Below are positions 57,636-64,000 of a stretch of 64,000 nucleotides of DNA, piece by piece; position 1 is the stretch's first letter, and each line of letters starts with the position of its first letter. Position numbers and translations under genes: made by a program. Below the pieces are notes generated by a model. That model was not told the DNA's origin. It did not search any database and saw only the letters and a program-made list of their open reading frames with translations. Source of the stretch: Eopsaltria australis (taxonomy: Eukaryota > Chordata > Aves > Passeriformes > Petroicidae). The stretch is from the NCBI GenBank assembly GCA_034509425.1, contig JAVTVJ010001218.1, positions 186,001 to 250,000 on the forward strand. Direction: 5' to 3'.

Positions 57636-58689
57636 AATCCCATTTCCAGCGAGCCCTAAAAGCTGTGACCATGCTGGGAATGGCTTGGTTTGGGGATATT
57701 CCCTGTGGAGCTGCAGTACTCAGCCTGATTCCTGGCTACAAAAGTGGGCAGGGTGTAAGAAATGTATGGAATAAAGAGTTTCAGAGAAACAGAAAATATT
57801 TGTGAATGTCACCAATGCCAAACTGCTAATGGAGTTTGCTTTGTTTTTTTAAAAGCCAAACGTTTTACCGTCAGCACTTCTGAAATAAAGTAATTTGACA
57901 TTTTGGAAATAAATTCCTTTTGATAGAACATTTTAAATTCAAATTACTCTAAAAACAGAACGCTAAAGCAAACATGAGGGTTAAATAGTCCCAAACCCCA
58001 CAGACGAACATTTTGCATAGTTTTACAACAATCTGCTTTAAATTTTCCTTTGTGAAAAAAAAAAGCGAGCAAGAACTCCAGCGCTCCTGGCATGGTTTGA
58101 CCTGAGTTATTAGTTTTTTCCTCCGAAGCTTTTGGCTCAGGCACAGCACTGATCCAGACTCTATTTAGAGAGACTGACACAGGCAAACCTCCCGTGGTCA
58201 GTGCATCCCCTTTGCCCAGGCATAAAGGAACCTATTTTCAGCCTGGCCCCATTAACAGGGGCACGCCCCCCCCTGCTCCACCTCCCACCCCAGACTTCTT
58301 CAATAGGAACATGAATATCAATAAAGCATTAATGAGCAATTTTCCCAGCTTCACCGGCTCTTACTGGAAATAAACCCTGACATCTCTTATGTCATTGACT
58401 ACCTCTCATCTCCCTGCCTGCCCTGACAGATCCCCAATAGAGCCTCGCCTTCCTTCGCCTCTCAGAATAGCAGCTTTGCTCCCTGGGCCTGGGGCCGTGT
58501 CTGGGCTTCAGCTCCCACTTGGGCTGGGCTCAGATGATCTGAAACCATGCCAAGGAATAGTCAAAGTCCTCTCCTTTATTCTGAAGTAGCTGCTAAAGGG
58601 TTGGTGATGCTGGCCTGGCACCAGCCAGCCCTGGAAGGAGGGAGACAGACAAGGGAGGGTGGGAGATGCAGGTGCCAGGTGTGTATTAG
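57636..58689. other. unique sequence, no gene seen
   Basis: 57.8-58.1 kb is AT-rich. Nothing else recognised. Confidence 0.5.
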
Positions 58690-58787
58690 GCCCTGGCACA
58701 GGGTGCCCAGAGAAGCTGTGGCTGTCCCTGGATCCCTGGAAGTGTCCAAGGCTGGGTTGGACCAGGAGCAACCTGGGACAGTGGAAG
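58690..58787 (+). mobile_element. CR1 LINE internal fragment, 3' end missing
   Basis: GCCCTGGCACAGGGTGCCCA, GAGAAGCTGTGGCTGTCCCT and ACCTGGGACAGTGGAAG are collinear with other plus copies, but the terminal 100 bp (GGTCCCTTCC...) is absent. It is a deletion relic rather than a normal 5' truncation. Confidence 0.88.
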
Positions 58788-60385
58788 AGCAGCCAATTCT
58801 CCAGCCTCCCAAATGGGCACCTCCACCTGCCACAACCGAATCCTCCTTCCAGTGAGATGGTCCCTAATCCTGGATAAAGCCAGCACTGCCTAATGCAGGA
58901 CTTGGAGGAAAATGGATGAGTTATGGGATCCCCCCAGGTCCTCTCAAACCACTCTCCTTGTTCTACATTTCTTTGGTACCAGGAGGAGCTGTGCCCACAA
59001 TATAAACAGCTCTTCATGTGTCTGAGCTGCCTCAAGCCCCTCCAGGCTTCTCTCTCCTCACAGAGAAAAGGATTTTCCAGATGCTCAAGCTAAATGTCCC
59101 CACTGGAATTTAAATATGGAATTCTTACCCTTCCCCACCATGGTCAGTCATGATTCCCCTCTGCTTTTCAGCAGTTTTTGGCATGTCCAAGGCTGTTGGT
59201 GCTGTTCTCCCACTCCCTGTGCTCAGCTGCCTCCAGACCACCCCAGAAAGGCACAAGGGAAGGAGTTGCAGGCATGGGAACTGCATGGCCTTGCCAAATA
59301 AAAAAATCCAACATAAAAAACCCCAAACACCCCAATCAACCCAAAACAAACAAAGAAAAATCCAAAAACACCAGAGGGAAAATGGAATTGGCTTTGACAC
59401 TTCTCTAAAACCTCAGCAGCAGGGAAAATGGGGGGTGAAACCATGGTAGTGTATGAAAAGTGTGGCTGACCCAAGTACTGAGTGGGGAGGCTCAGGAGTA
59501 CTTTGGGAGGGTAGTTTGTAGGGAAATAAGATATTCAAAAAACCCCTAAGATGGAAACAAAAACAAAGAGGGAATTTTTTCACCAGCTTAGAGCAGAAGG
59601 TTTTCCTGCCCTGTCATTACAGGAAACCTCTGCCATAAATTGCCCCCAACACAGAAGATTTCCCTGCATGAAGAAGGGATTATTTCTGCCTTTTCCCCTT
59701 CCACACATCATTTACAACATTCTGCAGTGATTTACCAACATCAGCTGCACTCCCTGGCACGAAGGCAAGAGAAGCACCTACAAAAGTATTTATTCTCAAT
59801 TTTTCCATGAGGCATTTCCCAACCTGCCCCAAGCTATTCCTACTGCCCTGCCCGGCTCAGCTGCTCCCCTGGCTCAGCCCTCAAGTTGAGAATCCCCCCT
59901 TGGAGGTTGCTGGAGAGCTCTGCCCACCCTCCTTAAACCTGAGCTCTGCTGCAGAGCTCTCAGAGCCCCCTGAGCCATGGAATGTGTCTGAATTAATACA
60001 CCAGGATCTGCTTCCCTCAGCAAGGCAATGCCACTTCCACTGAAGTCAGGGAGCACATCAATCAATGCAGAAATAATGAAAAAGCCAGCCCTGTACAGCT
60101 CTAGGTTGTCCATTCAGTGGGACTGGGTGAGTGAACACTAAACCCACACTCAGGCACATCCCACTGCTGCTCTTGGGGTGAAAATCAGGGAAGTTGGAAG
60201 TTGAGACCAATGTTTGCTCAGATGCTGCTCTTTATCTTCATGTTAACAGCCACATAGTGAGGTAAAACAAAATGAGGGGAAAAGCTGCTGTTTCCAAGGC
60301 TGACCCAGACAACAGCAAATTGGGGGAGCTTCTGACTCCCTACAAGTCCCTGAAAGTTGTGGCCATGTTGGGATCAGGTTCTTCT
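58788..60385. other. unique sequence with A/C-rich tract
   Basis: A low-complexity A/C-rich tract spans about 59289-59370. At about 60028-60055 ATGCCACTTCCACTGAAGTC resembles a short motif common in old amniote repeats, but it is too short to assign. Confidence 0.5.
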
Positions 60386-60640
60386 TCCAGGTAACAGCAA
60401 CAGGACAAGGGGAAACAGCCTCAAGTTGCACCAGGGGAGGTTCGGGTTGGATATTAGGGAAAATTTCTTCCCTGAAAGAGTGGTCAGGCATTGGAAGGGG
60501 TTGTCCAGGGCAGTGGTGGAGTCCCCATCCCTGGAGGTGCTCAAAAACCAGCAGATGTGGCTCAGTGGACATGGGGGTGTCCCATCAAAGGATGGACTTG
60601 ATGATCTTTGAGGTCTTTTCCAGCCTTAATGATTCTGTGA
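60386..60640 (+). mobile_element. CR1 LINE fragment of another subfamily
   Basis: GGACAAGGGGAAACAGCCTC, AAGTTGCACCAGGGGAGGTT, GGATATTAGGGAAAATTTCT, GTGGTGGAGTCCCCATCCCT and the end GGACTTGATGATCTTTGAGG/CCTTAATGATTCTGTGA. This wording is the classic chicken-like CR1 3' end and differs from the majority copies here. Plus strand. Confidence 0.93.
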
Positions 60641-60810
60641 TCAGACATCTCCACGTTTCCAGAGCCCAAAGGAAGTGAAGAGACATTCCTGGGGTTCTTT
60701 GTCCCAGGCCACCACAACTTGGGTTGTTCAACTCCTTTGGAAATTTGCGTCGACTTCTAAACAAGCAGCCAAGCCAGCACAGAATAAAGATTTATATATA
60801 TTTATATAAA

Positions 60811-60955
60811 ATCATGGAATCCCAGAATGGTTTGGGTTGGAAAGGACCTTAAAGCCCCACCAGGTCCACACTCTGCCATGGACAGGGACACCTTCCACTA
60901 TCCTGGGCTGCTCCAAGCCCTGTCCAGCCTGGCCTTGGACACTTCCAGGGATGGG
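60811..60955 (-). mobile_element. CR1 LINE tail fragment
   Basis: ATCATGGAATCCCAGAATGG, TTTGGGTTGGAAAGGACCTT, ACAGGGACACCTTCCACTAT and CTTGGACACTTCCAGGGATG, then the match is lost. Minus strand, preceded by an AT tract at 60790-60810. It faces the plus-strand CR1 at 60386-60640 tail to tail. Confidence 0.92.
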
Positions 60956-61255
60956 AAATGTGTATTTATATGCAGCCAGGGATGCAGAACCATCCAGTTG
61001 CCCAGCCAGGACTTCCTCCAGTGCCTCTCCACACTGGTTGGATCCCCATAGGATCCCCCCTAGTCACTCTTGGGGCCAGCCTGGTCCCATGGGTGAGCCA
61101 CTCAATTTCTTCTCAGAGAAAGAAATCCATAAAAGTCAAAATTTCTCTGAGCAAAAAAAAAGAGGGAAAAAAGTCAGTTTTGACACGACTTTCATTTAAA
61201 GAACTTCTTTCTCTTTTACAAAGGAAGAGTGCTTTAAAAATGTCAAAACATTGGA

Positions 61256-61274
61256 TTTATTTATTTATTTATTT
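61256..61274. repeat. (TTTA)n microsatellite
   Basis: About five tandem TTTA units. Confidence 0.85.
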
Positions 61275-61433
61275 GGAGCAAAATGACATTTCACTTGGAA
61301 ATGTCAGTTAATTTTTAGCTTTGAAAGTTTTACAAGATGAAGCAGTCAAACTGATTTTTCTGACAATACCAAGACAATTTCAATGAACTTGACTGGAACA
61401 TGTTTTGGGAGGGAAGTGCAGGGCTTGAAGAGG

Positions 61434-61488
61434 AAAAAAATTATCAGAAAAAAAGAGAAAAAGAAAAAGAAAAAAAATCAGTGCTCTT
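61434..61488. repeat. A-rich (GAAAAA)n-like low-complexity tract
   Basis: Repeated AGAAAA units give a Lys/Glu-rich reading in one frame, which is not evidence of coding. Confidence 0.85.
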
Positions 61489-62037
61489 CCAAACCTTTAG
61501 AACAACAACAGGGAATGAAAAATATCATTTGACTCCTCAGAAAGCAGTGAAGAAAATTGCCAGCTCGAGGGCTTTGTGCCCTGTCGGTATTTACAAGTTT
61601 TACTTGAAGCAATTAAACTTCCTGAGTGGATTTTGGTGATTGCTCGGGATAGAAAGTCTAATGCTGCTCCTCCAGCTCTCCTCGCCTCCTTAACCTGAGG
61701 AGAAGCGGGAGAACAGTCCCTGGAGAAGGAGGTTCATGGAGCTGCCGGCACCCAGCGGGGACGGGGGATGTTCCCTCACCGTGGAGCAACTTCAGCTGAG
61801 CCCTCCCATCCATGGCAGCTCATGGAGGAGAGGTAGCTGCAATTTAATGAGTGTGGGAACTGTTTTTGATCCATTCATTTCTCACTGTTAAACAGGAGGA
61901 AAAATGACTGGGGCAGCCCAAAAAGCTGCTGCTGCCAGCCCTGAGCCTTGGATCCAACATGGATTTGGGGAAGAGTCTGTAAAGGAAGGATGGAGAGGAC
62001 CTGCACCTCTCTGTGTCACTGGCCCAGCTCTTTGCAG

Positions 62038-62218
62038 CAACAGGCTGGGTATCAGGAAGAACTTCCTCGTGGAAAGGGCTGTCAGGCACTGGAAGGGGCT
62101 GCCCAGGGTGGGGCCACCATCCCTGGAGGTGTCCAGTTAGGGTTTGGTCTGGGTGACAAGGTGGTGTTTGGTCACTTGTTGGACTTGATGATCTTGGAAG
62201 CCTTTTCACATCTTAACA
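62038..62218 (+). mobile_element. CR1 LINE tail fragment
   Basis: AGGAAGAACTTCCTCGTGGA, GGGCTGTCAGGCACTGGAAG, GGCTGCCCAGGGTGGGGCCA and the end GTTGGACTTGATGATCTTGG/AAGCCTTTTCACATCTTAAC. This is the same broad type as the 60.4 kb copy and distinct from the majority type. Plus strand. Confidence 0.88.
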
Positions 62219-62232
62219 AATATTTGACAGAA

Positions 62233-62310
62233 CAACAGAGCCATGGAGTGATTTGGGTTGGAAGGGACCTTAAAGATCATCTCGTTCCAACCCCACTGCC
62301 AGGGACAAGT
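62233..62310 (-). mobile_element. CR1 LINE tail fragment
   Basis: ACAGAGCCATGGAGTGATTT, GGGTTGGAAGGGACCTTAAA and GATCATCTCGTTCCAACCCC form a reversed tail of about 80 bp. It begins 14 bases after the plus-strand CR1 ends, tail to tail. Confidence 0.88.
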
Positions 62311-62649
62311 GAAGCTCTCCCACATCCATGGGCTGATTTACTGGAAAATGGAATTCAAGATGAGCTCGTGGCTTCCCTTTACAGCAAAGCCATTCACCAA
62401 ACGTTTGGAGTAATGTTCAACCCCCTCCACCAGGAAAACCCAAATTGACAAAGATTTACCACCAACCTGTTTTTTGGGTGATAACCCCAAGGCCCAGGAG
62501 GAACACAGGCTGTACCTGTGGTCATGGGAATGAGCAACTCCATGGGCAGCCCTGTGTCCCCTCCTGATGCCCAGTCCTTGGGACACCCAAAGATGACTCC
62601 AGCCGCCAACAGATTCCCCCACTACTCTGCTCTTCTGTTGGAAAAAGTA
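62311..62649. other. unique spacer, nothing recognised
   Basis: Short stretch between CR1 fragments. No exon or repeat identified. Confidence 0.5.
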
Positions 62650-63081
62650 CAGAGAAAGTCATGGAGATGCCCCAAGGGCTGGAGCCCCTCTGCTCTGGAG
62701 CCAGGCTGGGAGAGCTGGGGGTGCTCACTTGGAGAACAGAATGCTCCAGAGGGAGCTCAGAGCCCCTTCCAGAGCCTAAAGGGGCTGACAAGAAAGATGG
62801 AGAGAGACTTCTTATAAGGGCCTGGAATGACAGAACAAAGGCAGGGTTGATGGGATATTGGGAAGGAACTGTTCCCTGTGAGGGTGGTGAGGCCCTGGCA
62901 CAGGGTGCCCAGAGAAGCTGTGGCTGCCCCTGGATCCCTGGCAGTGTCCAAGGCCAGGCTAGAGTGGGTTTGGAACACCCTGGGACAGTGGAAGGTGTCC
63001 CTGCCCATGGCACCGAGTGGAACAAGAGGATCTTTAAAGTCCTTTTCAACCCAGATCATTGTGAAATTCTCTGATTTCTGT
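62650..63081 (+). mobile_element. CR1 LINE fragment, 3' end
   Basis: AAGTCATGGAGATGCCCCAA, GGAGCCCCTCTGCTCTGGAG, CTGGGAGAGCTGGGGGTGCT, GGCCCTGGCACAGGGTGCCC and an eroded tail ending GTGAAATTCTCTGATTTCTG. Plus strand, about 430 bp. It is one of the longer copies but stops before the RT coding end. Confidence 0.92.
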
Positions 63082-64000
63082 GAGCAAAATCCCTCCTGCA
63101 AACAGGGTTTGTGCTGCAGCACAGAACTTCCCTTGCATGCTCTGAACTCCCATCGGTTTCCAGCACTGAACAGTTTTGTTGAAGGACTCACTGAAGAATT
63201 TTTTGCCAGGGCAGGTCCTTCATGGCATTGGGGATGTTCTGTAGGGGATCATACTGTGGACACTGGCTCAGGAATGGGCAATGCTGTGAACTTTGACCCC
63301 AGATAAAAGCCAGGCAAAGACTCCAGCACTCTGCACCTCCAGCTGCTCTCCTGCATTCTCAGCTGCAATCCCAACACCTCCAAAGCCACGGAAACGCTGC
63401 ACGCAATAATCGCCCGCTGGAAATTTAAAGCCAGCAAGCTTTGTCAATGAATAAGTGTTCCAAAACAGTAAATTAATAAATTCCCCCGAATCCATAATAG
63501 ATACATCTTTGTTCAGCCACAAAGCTTTGATATAAATTGTAGCTTTTTAGGACTGCACTGTCAGAAGCGTAATATATCACCCGAGAGTGGATCCGAGTTC
63601 AAAAGTACATATAATAATATAATTAAGATAGCTTGACAAGAATGTATTTTAAAAGTATAAAATACCTGCAGGTATAATGGCTTCATAAAGTCTGTCAGAT
63701 TTACTTCTGCTGTGAAGAAATTTAAAATGTTTTACTCTAATGCAATGCAAATTAAGCCAAGGATATTCATATAACAGAGTCCTGAAAAAAAAAAATGAGG
63801 TGGAGAGAGGGAAGAATCAGAAGTCAAGAGCAGAGCAAACAAGGTGCTGAGCTTTCCAGGTAACTGGGCTGCTCAGTGGAACAAGCAGGAGCCAGCAGAG
63901 CTGAGTTTGATGCATCCCTTTGCCACCAGCGGGGCGGAGGCGAAGCGAACGGATGAGTTTCCTTCCAGGTTGGTGTTATTATCCCAGATTCCTCACCTCG
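63082..64000. other. AT-rich unique sequence, possible regulatory DNA
   Basis: 63.45-63.78 kb is strongly AT-rich and repeat-free, with a perfect octamer ATGCAAAT at 63745-63752. A short poly-A run lies near 63786. No gene seen. Confidence 0.5.

Larger units (their letters stand above)
60956..62037. other. unique sequence with simple repeats
   Basis: Holds the (TTTA)n run at about 61256-61274 and an A/G-rich tract at about 61434-61488. No gene seen. Confidence 0.55.

Noticed and set aside
60025..60060. Ancient amniote repeat motif (CACTTCCACTGAAGTCAGGG)
   Set aside because: Too short to assign to any family.

Overview
The window looks like intergenic or intronic nuclear DNA from a bird, most likely a songbird. 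The main evidence is about 25 fragments of 3'-end-biased CR1 LINEs. Most end in the avian CR1 tail (ACCTTAAAG / TTCCAACCCA / ATTCTGTGA-like octamers). There are also solo LTRs with avian endogenous-retrovirus architecture and no bacterial-type coding structure. Open frames are short, overlap on both strands and are mostly explained by repeats, so I support no intact protein-coding gene here. No tRNA, rRNA or CRISPR array was seen.

Layout. 1-20 kb is mostly unique sequence with CR1 fragments near 1.8, 5.7, 6.8, 12.5, 14.5, 15.9, 18.6 and 19.6 kb; the 12.5 kb copy is the longest and reaches into the decayed end of the reverse-transcriptase ORF. 20-32 kb carries more CR1 pieces, a candidate minus-strand coding exon with a one-base frame break (about 23.35-23.62 kb) and a 49-bp, six-copy minisatellite (26351-26644). 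At 33.3-35.5 kb a CR1 is followed by two solo LTRs of one family in opposite orientation: 33701-34229 on minus and 34927-35499 on plus, the second with a perfect 5-bp target duplication. 36-51 kb is unique sequence with three CR1s, a 25-bp inverted-repeat structure (37729-37891) and a possible old LINE remnant (38.7-39.3 kb). 51-53.5 kb holds a probable minus-strand LTR and a clearly bounded plus-strand solo LTR (52960-53542, 6-bp duplication GGGTCA). The last 7 kb is CR1-rich, with two tail-to-tail CR1 pairs.

There is no operon-like or pathway logic to describe. Functional sequence, if present, is most likely the candidate exon and AT-rich, low-repeat stretches that could be conserved regulatory DNA; both need alignment to other birds. 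All family names are from recognition of sequence motifs, not from a search.
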